DNA of 64,000 nt, from NCBI GenBank assembly GCA_903772945.1, contig CAICTM010000085.1, forward strand, positions 62,001-126,000. The letters are read 5' to 3'. Position 1 is the first letter of the stretch; every line of letters starts with the position of its first letter. This DNA comes from Seminavis robusta (lineage: Eukaryota; Bacillariophyta; Bacillariophyceae; Naviculales; Naviculaceae). The position numbers and the translations under genes were made by a program. Of the stretch, positions 31,450 to 42,664 are shown in pieces. The notes beneath the pieces are model-generated. The model was not told the origin of the DNA, did no database searches, and was given only the letters and a program-made list of their open reading frames with translations.

Positions 31450-33201
31450 ATGTTGGTCCAACTCCCCCGTTTAGCTTCCCTTTCAAAGGGTCTCTCCCGC
31501 TCCATGGTACCGGTACGCCCACGCCACAGGACGGCATCTACCCTGGCCACGTCGGTTTCGAGTGTCATGCCCAGTTTGGATCTTCCCGAAAAGTACGGAC
31601 TCTTTATCAATGGCGAATTTGTAGAGCCCACGGAAGGCGGATATTTTGACAATGTGTCTCCCATTGACGGCAAGAGTTTTATCCAAGCGGCCCGTGGAAC
31701 AGCAGCCGACATTGACAAGGCCGTGGACGCCGCTCACACGGCTTTCGACACGACATGGTCCAAGGCATCCGTCACGGAACGCTCCAACATGATCCTCAAG
31801 ATTGCCGACATTATTGAAGCCAATGCCGATCGATTGTCGAAAATTGAAACCATTGACAATGGCAAACCCGTACGAGAAACCGCCAATGCCGACTTGCCCT
31901 TGGTTGTCGATCACTTTCGATACTTTGCCGGAGTCATTCGCGCCGAAGAAGGCACGGCCTCGGAACTCGATAAAGATACGCTGTCTCTGTGCATTCAAGA
32001 ACCCATGGGGGTTGTGGGACAAATCATTCCCTGGAACTTTCCACTCCTCATGGCATCCTGGAAACTCGCTCCGGCATTGGCGGCGGGAAATTGTATTGTT
32101 CTCAAACCGGCCGAACAAACACCGACATCCATCATGGCCGTCATGGAACTCATTCAAGACGTGTTGCCACCAGGAGTCCTCAATGTCGTGACGGGATACG
32201 GAAGCGAGGCAGGTGACGCATTGGCGGGGCACAAGAACATTGCCAAAATTGCCTTTACCGGATCCACTCTCACGGGTGGGTCCATTCTTCAGAAAGCCGC
32301 TAATAATCTCATCCCGGCAACGATGGAGCTCGGGGGCAAGAGTCCCCAACTCTTTTTCAATTCCATCATGGACGCGGACGATGCCTTTTTGGACAAGGCG
32401 GTGGAAGGCGCCGTGCTGTTTGCGTTTAATCAAGGAGAAGTCTGCACGTGCAATTCGCGTCTTCTCATTCAGGAAGATATTTATCCCAAATTCATGGAAA
32501 AAGTCATTGCGAGGACCGAAGCCATTCAAATGGGAGATCCACTAGATCCACAAACCATGATGGGAGCTCAAGTTTCCTTGGCACAGCATGATCGCATCAT
32601 GAACTACCTGGATATTGGCAGAAAGGAGGGTGCCGAAGTATTGACCGGGGGATCCGCAAAGGACGAGCTGGGTGGTGGCTACTATGTCAAGCCCACCATT
32701 CTCACGGGGACCAACAGTATGCGCGTTTTTCAAGAAGAAATCTTTGGGTAAGCAGTCAAACAAGCACAACACACTGGATCACAGTCTCGCTGTGGCTGGT
32801 GCATGGCTGTTGTATACTTTACTCTATCTATCTATCTATCTATTTCTGATATTCTCATTTTGCCTTGTTTGCTTCTTCTTGATAACACACACAGCCCCGT
32901 CACTGCCGTTGCTACGTTCAAGACGGTAGAGGAAGCCCTGGAAATTGCCAATGATTCTGAATATGGACTCGGGGCCGGAGTTTGGACACGAGACATGCAT
33001 CAGGCATACCAGGTACCCAGAGCCATTCAAGCCGGGAGAGTATGGGTCAACTGCTACCATGCCTACCCGGCCCATGCTCCCTTTGGGGGGTACAAAAAGT
33101 CTGGATTTGGAAGAGAAAACCACAAGATGATGCTCAACCATTATCGTCAAACCAAAAACATGCTCATCTCCTACGACCACAACAAACTTGGCTTCTTCTA
33201 G
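31450..33201 (+). CDS. NAD(P)-dependent aldehyde dehydrogenase, organelle-targeted
   Basis: Two exons, 31450-32747 and 32895-33201, with a 147-nt phase 2 intron between EEIFG and PVTAV; 534 residues. Oxidises an aldehyde to the acid. Residues 1-45 are basic, Ser/Ala-rich and free of acids ([19 protein letters not shown]), as in a mitochondrial presequence; I choose ATG 31450 for this reason. Family marks: [46 protein letters not shown], general base Glu293 in ELGGKSP, nucleophile Cys332 in [11 protein letters not shown], and [13 protein letters not shown] near the end. The 39-residue Glu-Cys spacing and GEVCTC text resemble bacterial acetaldehyde dehydrogenases (AldB/ExaC group) more than animal ALDH2, suggesting acetaldehyde or a short aldehyde as substrate. 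Confidence 0.92.
32823..32844. repeat. CTAT microsatellite inside the ALDH intron
   Basis: Five to six copies of CTAT within the intron at 32748-32894, between donor GTAAGC and acceptor CACACAG. Confidence 0.9.
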
Positions 33202-33457
33202 CTTCCGATTCGGCAGAGGAAAGGACTGAGTCGATTGAATGATTCATTTGATTCGATTCGACTCCATAATGACAGATTAGAGTTATCTTCAGTAGATAGT
33301 GCAGGCAGCTAGCTAGCTAAGTACCAGAAGGTAGTACCCAACATTGTGCTTGGCTCTATTGTAGCGTTTGTTAGTATAGCGTTTATGAAACATGCAAGAT
33401 TCTAACATGTATATAGCAGGGCTCCTGCACTTGCTCGGCTTAGTGCGAATCCCTCAA

Positions 33458-34958
33458 TCAAACCATGTCGGCTGTCAGATGCATCTTCGCCATCGCGTCT
33501 CTCTTGGGAACGAGTGCCGTCCACGCCACGACGACGTTGCGGCCCGAGTCGTACGTGGGGCTGCGTCCATGCGCAGTGGAAAGGTTGTCAATGGCTACAA
33601 TGTCGCCACGTAGCCAACGATTATAAACCGTGTTCTGGTGCACGGCCTTACGAATGTGGTGAGCTTCTGAAATCGAGATGACTTCGCCGTCTCCAAAGCT
33701 GACATGCAGCGCCATTCTCTGCCCCATCATTCCGTACTTGATCAACGAGTGGATGCCAATCATTACAGCCCGGCCTAGGTATCGGATATCTCCTGTCCGT
33801 CTGAACGCACCAAACAGCTCGGCTGTAAAGGACGTCCAGTGGAAAACTTGAATATGGTTGAACCAAACGGGCTCCCCCGTCTCGGGGTGCAACTGAAAGG
33901 CCTCGGTTTCAAACTCGCTCACGAACGTGTCCTCGTTGGGCCCTTCCCACCTTACGGGCATTCCCTCCAAAGCAGAGAGTTCCTCCACTCGCGTCTTGTT
34001 GTCAGTCCTGAACATCTCGGGCCAGCTGAGCATGGCTGCCACATCATGAGTGAACGAAATGCCATCCTTGGTGTGGGTTCGGGTGTATCGTAGTTTCTTC
34101 ATCTGGAGCTTCTGGCGCAGATCATCTGGCAGATCTCTGTACACCTGGCGAAAGTCTGTCAGTGCGGTCTCGCCACCCGGTTGAGAGCTGACGCGAAGGG
34201 CACTGAAGAAGAGCTTGGGAGGCACCTAAGTTATGAACCAAAATGATACCAGTACGGTACGGTATGCGTCAGGGTGATTGGCAACAGCTTGCGCGAACGG
34301 AAACGTGCACAATGGAGCTCACCTCTTTGAGAAACGACATCTCGCAATGCTGGGCAATGGGATAGTGGACGGGAACCTCGGCGGCGCTAAAGACAAAGCG
34401 GCTGCCACCCTGAGAGTGCCTGGGAGACGTCCCACGATAGACATCGCTCAAGTCTGGCTCGAAGGAAAGCACAGCCCTTTCCACGTCCTTGGCTGTCACA
34501 ACATCAAAGCCACGGAAAAGAACCGCTCCGTATTGAAGTATCTTCTCATTGATCCAACCACGATTCTGCTCCATGAACGAAGAAAGGAAGGCCAAAGTCT
34601 TCTGATCGTCCGAGGAAGGACTGATGACATACGGGTAGCTCTTGAAGGAACCGTCATTTGCATCCGAGGGCAGTAAATACGTCTTCACGCCCTCCAAATG
34701 TGGGCGCTGGGAGGTCGTGTCCGTGTCATTGGTGGGAGCCTCCGCGGAGCTGCACCACGATACATCCGGGTCTGGGAACTCATCAATGGACACATCAAAA
34801 TCTGATTGCCACCATGGAGACCTGACGTTCTTGGTGGCGTCATTGGTCAGTGTAGACTTGACCGCCTTTGCCACTGAGGTGCTCGCCGCGTGAGATTTCG
34901 GAACAGCGGACGCGACGAAGCAAACCAAAAGAGCCGTTGCAACGGGATATCTCATCAT
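33458..34958 (-). CDS. TauD/clavaminate-synthase-like Fe(II)/2-oxoglutarate dioxygenase, secretory leader
   Basis: Two exons, 34958-34323 and 34225-33458, with a 97-nt phase 0 intron (GTGAGC...ACTTAG) between FLKE and VPPKLFF; 467 residues. Starts MMRYPVATALLVCFVASAV, a signal peptide with SHAA as a likely cleavage site. The catalytic jelly roll has the iron triad His204 and Glu206 in HCEMSF and His431 in TAHGRSPTY, and the oxoglutarate arginine Arg441 in SGRNVVVAW. ILQYGAVLFRGFDV and YRGTSPR are typical of the TauD/TfdA family and its plant-type relatives. Glu instead of Asp in the H-x-E motif is common in this subgroup. The substrate cannot be read from sequence. A leader on a 2OG enzyme suggests an endomembrane or plastid site. 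Confidence 0.88.
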
Positions 34959-37230
34959 GATTTCGAAGAGGACGCTGGATAGCAAAAGTGGACCTCGACT
35001 GTGAGGGGGGATTGAAAAGAGGTCTGATTTATGATGCCCAAACTGCTTGTTTTGGTGCTTGTGTTGCTTCCGTGTCAAAATCTTCCGTCAAACCACTGGC
35101 AACTCCGTGGGCGGAGTTGATGCCTTGTGTCAGAAGTGCTTCACCCTACCAGGTACTAGCTAGCTACCGGTGGCTAGCTAGCTAGCTAGCTAGTAGTGCT
35201 AGCCAGCAACTAATGTCAGAAGCACGAAAGATTATTCTGTCATACTGTATCACGATTCACTCATGAGAAGGATGGAATCAGCATCAGAGCTGTGGGATAC
35301 CTGTCTGCAGACGATATCACATTGTAACACGGGCCTTCACACTTGACAGCTCCCTGTCATGGAATTGGGAATGCACTCGTTCAAGCTTACTTTACTAGCT
35401 ACCTACCGGTAGTAGCCAGCGAGCTAGTTCTGGTTCGTACCGTACTCTACTAGTTCATCGTACATCGTACCATCTTTTTTGTGATGATTGAAAGTGATGT
35501 CACACTCCAGTGAACTTTTCTGGAACAACTTTCACTCTAATCTGACTCGACTGGGAGTTTCAGAACAGAAACTTTCCTTCCGAAAAGTCTTTGAGTCATT
35601 GTGGTACCATACCGGTACTGTAGTAGTGGTGCCTGTATTTTAAAATACCTGAACCGGCTACCGGTACGAGTGCTCGAGTTAGATACATGTATCATGGAGC
35701 GTGGCCAAGAAGTACCCATCCCGTACATTTAAAGTACAGTTGTCTATAGACTCAAATTATAAGACTTAGTAAATTTACTACTAGTAGTAACATGGCAAGG
35801 GACACCGTCAGTTGACTGATCTACCGAGATTCATTTCCGCCGGCGTCCAGCCGGTACGCAACTGTCTGACCATGGAGCGGCGGAACACTCGATTCTCCAT
35901 GATGCCCGGACAAGCACGATCTGCCTGCTTTGCTTGACGTTGAACTGTCTTAGTGAGTTTCATCGTTTGTTCTTGGTTCTCTCCTTGTCTAGCTAGGCAG
36001 CTCTGGAGTTAGTTGAATGATTCTGCCAGTGCTTCGATATCCCTATATACGTACGCAGGGCTTTGACAGATACTCCCCCCAGAGTCCCCCCCGATCGTCA
36101 GGGGTGTCTAGCAAGATTGGTAGCTAGCTAGCTAGCACCAAGTTGAGATCAGCGGAATAGGGAGAGTGCCGGTATGGGCTGGGCCTTATCAACGACCGTG
36201 ACAAGCAAGCAAGCACGGAACAATACATTTGTCGGAAGCAGCGATGATGCTTTGGAACTCACGTGCACGAAACCCCGGCTGGAGCGCTATGACAGGGTCG
36301 TTGCTCCGCACGGGATGGTTGCAGAGTGACAGTCAACTCTTCCTCGCGAAACAACCGGCTCGTGATGCATGATTGATGTTATCTCCTCATGTGTCCATCT
36401 GCTCCGCACCTCTGGGTACGCACCTCCTACCGTACCGTACTGCAGCAGAGCCAGCCAGTGAACCACAAGGCCACAAGCGTCATGTACTGTAGCTATCGAT
36501 TCGATTCCACCGGCCGTTGTTTTCTTCGTGGTAGCCGACTGCTGTATCTTTCCTTGAGTCACATCCTAACTTAAAGACGACTGTCACTCGACTCGGCAGG
36601 CTGTGCCCGAAGATCACATCTTCAGCCGATCAGTTCTACCCTGGTACGAGATAGCTAGCATGTTTGTTGCTTGTTACCACACCATTGTAAAGTGCTTTTT
36701 GGAGGTTTCAATCGTACGTCGTAGCAGCGAGTGCAAGTCTTCATTACAGTTGCTGTTTGGCTTGCCTCTTGTGCCTTGCCCCTTTTGCCTTGCCCCTTCG
36801 TTGTTGCCATTTGGGATTTGGGAGGAGTCGAGTCGAGTCAAATCCTCGGTCGTACCGGTTCAGTGTACGTACCTGCCTACGGGTGTCATCCCTTTTACAA
36901 CGCTGAAGGTGCATCATGTTTGTTTGTTTGTCACAATGATTAGTAGTTGTTATTTTTGTCATCATGGACATCTTCTTTCAGATATGTTGTGCGTGTGTTT
37001 GTGCGTGTCTACGGCCTAACGAAATTTTAAGCAAAGAACAGTCGAAATTCAGGACTAGGTTCTGTGGGATCAGGGGCAAGAAAGTAAATCGTGATTTCCA
37101 GCCCTCCCAACCTGTTCTATTCCTGATATCTCAACCACACAGCTCCCTCGGGATGGCCTATTCTCGCTATTTCGAGCATTGGTCCTTCTGGCAACCTTGG
37201 CTGCAGGGAAACTATAATTCATTGCTACAT
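34959..37230. other. Gene-poor spacer of 2.3 kb
   Basis: No gene recognised on either strand. It has several GCTAGCTA runs (notably 35158-35194), TACCGGTA palindromes at about 35167, 35404, 35614 and 35660, and a short duplication TTGCCTTGCCCCTT at about 36770-36800. The longest frames (about 138 codons at 36603-37019) are Cys/Leu-rich without any motif. Confidence 0.45.
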
Positions 37231-38406
37231 TCACACTGTGGCCCCAGTCACTCCGTTGAAGGACACTTGCTGAACTAGGTCTAGCTGGTTCGTTGCACCG
37301 GAAGCTCTTCTTAGGTAGTTCGTGATGAAACCTTCGTAGTCCGCGTCCAGCATTTTCTGTAGAACCTGAACATCGGTGATAGCTGTCCCCGGAGCAAAGA
37401 CAAAGTTGGAGTCGAACAAAAGGGCAATGCTCGGTGGCTCTCCTGGTGGGAAGACAGCTCCTGCCGTATACGTCTTGCTCGTAGTGATAGGAGTGTACGA
37501 TCGGAAGTTTGTCGCAAAAACTGGGTCAGCCTGAAAGAGGTCCGTGTAGAACTCCCCAATCAGAATCTGTAACTCGGCGAATTCGGCTGCGGTTAGATCT
37601 CGGTCAACATCTTCTGGCTGGTCTGAAAAGTAGGTCAAGCCCATGTTGGTCCGAAAGGAAAAGTCTGTGGTAGGAGGAGTTGTGGGCGCGGTGGCTGGTG
37701 TGATCGTTGTGTTGGATGGGTTGGTAGTTGTGGCCGGGAGTGTCGTGGTTGCAGTGGGTGTTCCTGGGCTCGTGGGCACTGGCGAGGAGTTGGGACTCGT
37801 TGCCGCGGGAGTAGCTACCAATGTTGGTCCAGGGGTGATAACAGGAGGGTGTGTTACTAGTGGCTCTGGTGTTTCAGCGGGGGCAAACGTATTTGGGTGT
37901 GGAGGTCTCGTAGGGAGCCCCGTTGGACGTGGAGCTGGAGGTCTTATCATGTTTGGCCTCCAACCAGGTGGAAATCGTCCAATGCCAGTCCCCTTGTAGA
38001 CAGGTCGCGTCACTAAGTAGTACATACGACCCACCCTGTCTCCTTGACTGCTCCTGCTCTTGGAACTTCTGCTCCAATAGTAGTTCGATACGGTGTTGTA
38101 GTTCCGTCCCGACCGTCCTCTTCCTTTGCCATTTCGTCGTGCACTGCTGTTGGCAAAAATATTTCCTCGTTGCGACCTTCTTCGATGGAGGCGCCTGTCC
38201 TGCCCCTGACTTGCTAGGGCTTTCATCATGCGTCGGTTTTGGCCAGGGTTTCCGAAACGAATCGTCTTCTGCCGCCTCCCTGACCTCCAGCTAGGCATGT
38301 CCTTGTCGTTGAGCTGGATTCGCTCCATTGCGCTGACCGTCGTAGGCTGCAAGAAGCAGATCCCCAGGAGTACATAGATCAAAGCAGCGTGAGGAGGAAC
38401 TGCCAT
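37231..38406 (-). CDS. Secreted mucin-like protein with Pro/Thr stalk
   Basis: 391 residues from ATG 38406, chosen because it begins a signal peptide (MAVPPHAALIYVLLGICFLQPTTVSA); the frame is open 27 codons upstream. After the leader comes a very basic Arg/Ser/Gly/Asn-rich region (residues about 35-125; RRLHRRRSQRGN), a Pro-rich part, then a Thr/Pro/Ser stalk of about 90 residues (TTTLPATTTNPSNTTI) likely O-glycosylated, and a C-terminal domain of about 130 residues beginning LTYFSDQPEDVDRDLTAAEF and including LLFDSNFVFAPGTAITDVQV. I associate the LTAAEF-x-x-L...FDSxxxF pattern with diatom surface proteins, but no function is known to me. Basic plus Pro/Thr-rich composition would suit a cell-wall or silica-associated protein; that is inference. 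Confidence 0.75.
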   Translation of the reverse strand: MAVPPHAALIYVLLGICFLQPTTVSAMERIQLNDKDMPSWRSGRRQKTIRFGNPGQNRRMMKALASQGQDRRLHRRRSQRGNIFANSSARRNGKGRGRSGRNYNTVSNYYWSRSSKSRSSQGDRVGRMYYLVTRPVYKGTGIGRFPPGWRPNMIRPPAPRPTGLPTRPPHPNTFAPAETPEPLVTHPPVITPGPTLVATPAATSPNSSPVPTSPGTPTATTTLPATTTNPSNTTITPATAPTTPPTTDFSFRTNMGLTYFSDQPEDVDRDLTAAEFAELQILIGEFYTDLFQADPVFATNFRSYTPITTSKTYTAGAVFPPGEPPSIALLFDSNFVFAPGTAITDVQVLQKMLDADYEGFITNYLRRASGATNQLDLVQQVSFNGVTGATV

Positions 38407-39081
38407 CGCTTCAAAAGTTCTTTCGCATCGGGAATATGGCAAAGTTTTACTTGTCACGCCGGGGGTATCCATGGAGCGAGCAAACAAGGATGGGCTCGTA
38501 TGTGACTCGTTTCTTGTGTCTCCTGCTCCTTGGCTCTCTAGCTAGCTAGTTAGCTAGCTAGTAGAAAGCCGCTGCCTCAGGCATCGTCAGTGCGGTACTT
38601 GATCGGTACCACCGGCACTACCGCACGATATGTGCCCGGCTTCCTTTCGTATTATTTTGGGTCAGTACACGAACGATGTCTCTATCGTGGGATGACACTC
38701 ACACGCAGCCTAGTTAGGTATCGTGCTACCCAGCGATCGAGTTGGTTATCTTACCCATCCTCCTAAACTAATCTGAACTCTGATACGGTCACCACTATAC
38801 AGAATCTTTACTACCTGAGTCTGAAAATACCGCCAAGAACCTGGGCCTGCCAGTGCTTGGCGAAGAATAGTATTGTAATGGTGGATTGGCTAGATGTGGT
38901 GGCTGCGGTCTAGTACATCAAAAACTACATTATGTAATGTGATGTCTATGAAGTGAAAGTACTGCATCGTCTACTAGCTAGTAGACAAGACACGACTACT
39001 GTAGCCGAATCTGAACAGCGTTCATTTCTCCAAACAATTCCAAGGAGGCATGTTCTTTCTCGGTCAACCCAGGAGTGCTTG
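38407..39081. other. Intergenic spacer
   Basis: No gene recognised. The right part is the 3' side of the selenoprotein U transcript. A perfect palindromic CTACTAGCTAGTAG occurs at about 38971. Confidence 0.4.
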
Positions 39082-39136
39082 GTCAAACATCCATCAGTGA
39101 TCACGTGCAGGCACGTGCAGTGATGGATGTCGTCAT
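39082..39136 (-). promoter_or_regulatory. Candidate SECIS element in the SelU 3' UTR
   Basis: About 125 bases after the SelU stop, the transcript strand reads ATGAC at 39136-39132, an 11-bp helix GACATCCATCA / TGATGGATGTT, a 24-base apical part and TGAC at 39085-39082. UGAC facing UGAC gives the tandem sheared G-A pairs of the SECIS core quartet directly next to the helix, at the expected helix length. The apical part can form a small extra stem from two CACGTG copies, as in form 2 SECIS. The usual unpaired AA on the 5' side of the apical loop is not evident, so this is a candidate only. Confidence 0.4.
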
Positions 39137-39261
39137 TCAGACTCTTGTGAGCATTCGAGTAAGTAACAATGGCCTGCTGACCGAGGAGTGTTCACATCTT
39201 GCGGTCGGTACCTTCTTGCTCCATTGCTTGATTTGCCGGAGCTACTGTACTTTGCGCTATA

Positions 39262-40162
39262 CTACTGTCCATTCAGTTGTTTCTGTTCATTCTTGACTGC
39301 TTGCAAAGCAGCCAAAATGTCATCGACAGGAAGCTCCTTTCCCGTCTTTTCGTAGTAAGCAAACTTGGGCTTGCCCAGTTTGTCAAAGATAATGACACCT
39401 CCTTGCTTGATACCTTCTCCCACCAAATTCCCTTCAATTTTCTTTTCCTTGAGACGTCCACTGATGCCAATCAGCGAGAAGATTCCTCCCACCAGCTTGA
39501 ATGGGTTGAACGGGATGGATAACTTGCGACTACCTAGTGCCTTGTAAAAGTTCAACTCGGCGTCTTTGTAGAGGGGATATGGGTAGAATTCCGTGAATTC
39601 TGCCAACCCCTTGTCGTCGACTCCCGTCTCTTTGATAACACCAAAGAGTTCGAAGCCTTCGAGAGGTTTGTGTTCATTCGCCGCGAGCTCGGTGAGAGCA
39701 AGTCCCTCCTCGCGGCAAAAGGGTCACCCAGGTCGACGGACCACATAACAGATCGAGCCAAGAGCGCCCGTGTGTTCCTTGATGATTTCCTCGGTCAAGC
39801 GAGAAGAAGATTCTGTCACGGCCTGGGTCTCCTTGTTGACAGTTACTGGAATCAACTATGATATGATATAGACGGAGAGCGAGAGCATGATTAATTGAAA
39901 GATACTGGTAGTAGACGCCATCAAATACAAATACCAATCAAACAGTAGCCATAGCCCGTTCTGACATGACGCAGTCCCACCCACGAAAAAAGGCATCACT
40001 CACCGGAAAGGATGCAAAATCAGCCTCCTTTGTGGCATCCTTCAAGTACATGGATTCGGGAACAACGAACGCAACCCCAGGCTCGGATGCAGCCTTGGAA
40101 GCGGCATCCACAGATGCCGCAATGGCCGTAGTCACAACCTTGCGGTTGCAGGTTGCCGCCAT
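39262..40162 (-). CDS. SELENOU: Selenoprotein U / PRXL2-type thioredoxin-fold redox protein (in-frame UGA)
   Basis: Two exons, 40162-40004 and 39855-39262, with a 148-nt phase 0 intron (GTGAGT...ATCATAG). Exon 2 is open to the TAG at 39264-39262 except for one TGA at 39726-39724. Read as selenocysteine it gives 250 residues with Sec97 in RRPG-U-PFCREEGLAL, exactly where PRXL2A/FAM213 proteins have RRPGCFLC and where SelU proteins of fish, algae and diatoms carry Sec (UxxC redox motif). The rest fits the family: LTELAANEHKPLEGFELFGV, GGVIIFDKLGKPKFAYYEKTGKEL. The likely role is thiol-based redox or peroxide chemistry. No splice pair nearby removes the TGA while keeping CREEG in frame. SelU in diatoms is known, so this is expected rather than new; a standard gene caller would truncate it. 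Confidence 0.85.
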
Positions 40163-40478
40163 GGTCGAGACTCTAAGCTCGTGCTGTCTATGGGAAAGAA
40201 AAAGTTTTGGGAACTTGCTTTGGGAACTTGTCAGGGTGATGGTCGCTGACTCAGAGCGTGACGAATCCTTCGCAAATCGATAGTATTCGAATGATTAATC
40301 AATCGATTTTGAGATTCGAATCAAGTCAAGTCAAATCGAATCGAATCGATTCGAATAGAATTCATCCGTGGCAAAGAGACAAAGATCCAAAGATGCCCAC
40401 CCAACTGCCACCACCCATCGCCCACCCTCATTTTTCTTTCCTCTCCTCGCTGCAGAGGGTGGTACCACCAGTGCCGTA
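40163..40478. other. Upstream region of the SelU gene
   Basis: About 316 bases between the SelU start and the LTR element. It contains a run of TCGAATCGAATCGATTCGAAT-like short repeats at about 40333-40355. The last five bases, CCGTA, are the target-site duplication of the neighbouring LTR element. Confidence 0.5.
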
Positions 40479-40700
40479 TGCTAGAGGTGTCTTTACACTT
40501 GTGGCTTAGATAAATTATGATAGCTATCTAGGTTGTATTCCCATAGGTAGCCTTCTGTTTCAGCCTTCTGTTTCATACTGGGTGAGTATGGCATACATGT
40601 AGATGTACACAGGAACACAGCATAACTGGAACACTGGTACTCAACCTGAACCCCACAATCATAGCATCATAGCCTCTGTCATGAATACCGGCCTATAACA
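40479..40700 (-). repeat. LTR (3' with respect to the element)
   Basis: 222-base long terminal repeat, same sequence as 42665-42886 as far as I can compare by eye. Confidence 0.93.
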
Positions 40701-42664
40701 CCCTCTTCCAGTGGCTTTGATTGCTCTCCTTTGATTGCTCTTGCCTGTAATTGCTCTTGCCTGTAACACCCTGTTTTCTCCACTAGACTGAACCACTCAC
40801 TCTTCTTCTTTTGATTCTTCTTCTTGACATGTAACAATGTAGATTCACTTTGGATTCCCTCTTCTGCTTTCATTCCCCTCTTCGACTTCTAGAAATGTAG
40901 GCAGCATTGGACTCTTCCTAACTCAGTATTTCAAATCCTGCACTGATTTCTTCCTGCTGTTGCTTCTCTCTCATAGGAAGCTACGAACCAACTTGGTTTC
41001 TTCTTCTTGTTGATTGGATTGTCCCAACAGTTTGCTTCGACATGACCTTGTCTGCCACATCTCTCGCACCCTTCATCCAACTTGCATTGGGACGACAATA
41101 GCATTTCCTTCTCGTCATCACTGCTGTCCTGTCTGGCTCGACTCATCAGGCGTTTTCCTTCCGTCATTCTCCAGTGCTGATGCATGACATCACATAGGTC
41201 TTGCAGTTTCAGGTTGGCACCTTTGACATGCTGCTCTGCGGTGATGATAGACTGGTACTGCTCTGGTGCTGCTGCAATGACGGCTGATATGAGCTCTGAC
41301 TGGTTGATCTTGGTCTGCTTGACTGGATCCCAGAATTGACATTCGATTTCACTGACTCTGTTGAATAGGACAACTGGATCTTCTTTCTTCTTCATGGACA
41401 ATGTCGACAGTTGCAAACGGAGTTCCACTCGACTGACTGTATCCTTGGACGGAATCTTTCTTCAAGTCCTTGGATAACTAGATACGCTAGCCCACTTGGC
41501 CAATTCACTGTAATGGCCGCAAAGATAAGTCCGAACAACATCTCACTGGTGAGGGACACTTGCAGAATCCACATGGCTAGTAGATTGCGTTTCCTCGCAG
41601 CTTTCTGCTCTTTTGTATCACCGGACTCTTCACTTCTTTCTCGGGTAGATCATTCTCCTTAGACAGCGCCTCAGAACACCATGGATAGCACAGTAGGAAC
41701 GGAGTCTCATCATAAACATCATGTAGTTCTCCGGGCTTCCATCAAATGTTGGGGGCTTGCTTATTGCTTTCGTAATGTCGGTTGTGTCAGACATACTGTC
41801 GCTTTGTTCTTCAATCTCGACTTGAGTTTCACTTGGGGCTTCTTCAACTTGACCCGCTTCTGTACCACTTTGCACGTTTTCTTCTTGGTTGGTCACACCA
41901 ATTCTTCTTAATCGACCTCGACTTCTCTGCCACGTCCTACTTTCTGGATTGACTTGCTCAGCCATTCACGTTGCTGTTGACTTCTTCAAGTAACTTGATA
42001 TCCTTCGGTGCACTTTGTTGGACCTTAACTTGATTGCGTTACTGCGGATGTTTGCACTTGACTTGGCTCCACACTTCTACGCTTGCACTGTACTTGGCAC
42101 GGCTTCTTTGACAAACGATGCCACTCAGGTAACTTAACCTGGACTCACTGATGGTACCTTAGATCTGTGTCTGTACCTTAGATGGATGTCTTCACGTTGA
42201 CTCCTATTGAGGAACTACCTCACTGACTGGACGTTGACTTGGCTTAGACTTGCTTCGAGTTACGGGACGTTGACTTCGAGTTACCGGACGTTGACTTGGA
42301 CTGTTTCACGTTTGACTCCCGACTCTTGACTCGACTTTCTTAAAAGGGAGTTCCGAATCGTACCGTGACTCGGAACTGCGACTGGACTCGATGTGCGACT
42401 GGACTCAATCGATGTGTGACTGGGACTGGCTTGCTCTCGGAACGGTGACTCGATCCGTGACAGGATTCGATCGACCGTGACTGGACTCAGTCAACCGTGA
42501 CTGCTTCAGTCTTGTTGTCGCAGACCAACTCCTGGCTTCAGACTTGTCTGACGCAGACACAGCACAAGCACTGAACGGCACTTGTGAAGAAGCTGTGTCT
42601 TTGTCGAACAATTCTTCTGCCAAAAACAGGATATTGATCGCACCTCAACGGTAACTTCGAAGTT

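Noticed and set aside
39700-39790. An intron that would remove the TGA in the SelU gene
   Set aside because: The GTGACC that overlaps the TGA is a poor donor and no acceptor nearby restores the conserved CREEG frame; the UxxC match is far better explained by selenocysteine.
40258-40360. TCGAATCGAATC-rich tract as a tRNA or regulatory array
   Set aside because: It is a simple degenerate repeat with no cloverleaf or known site.
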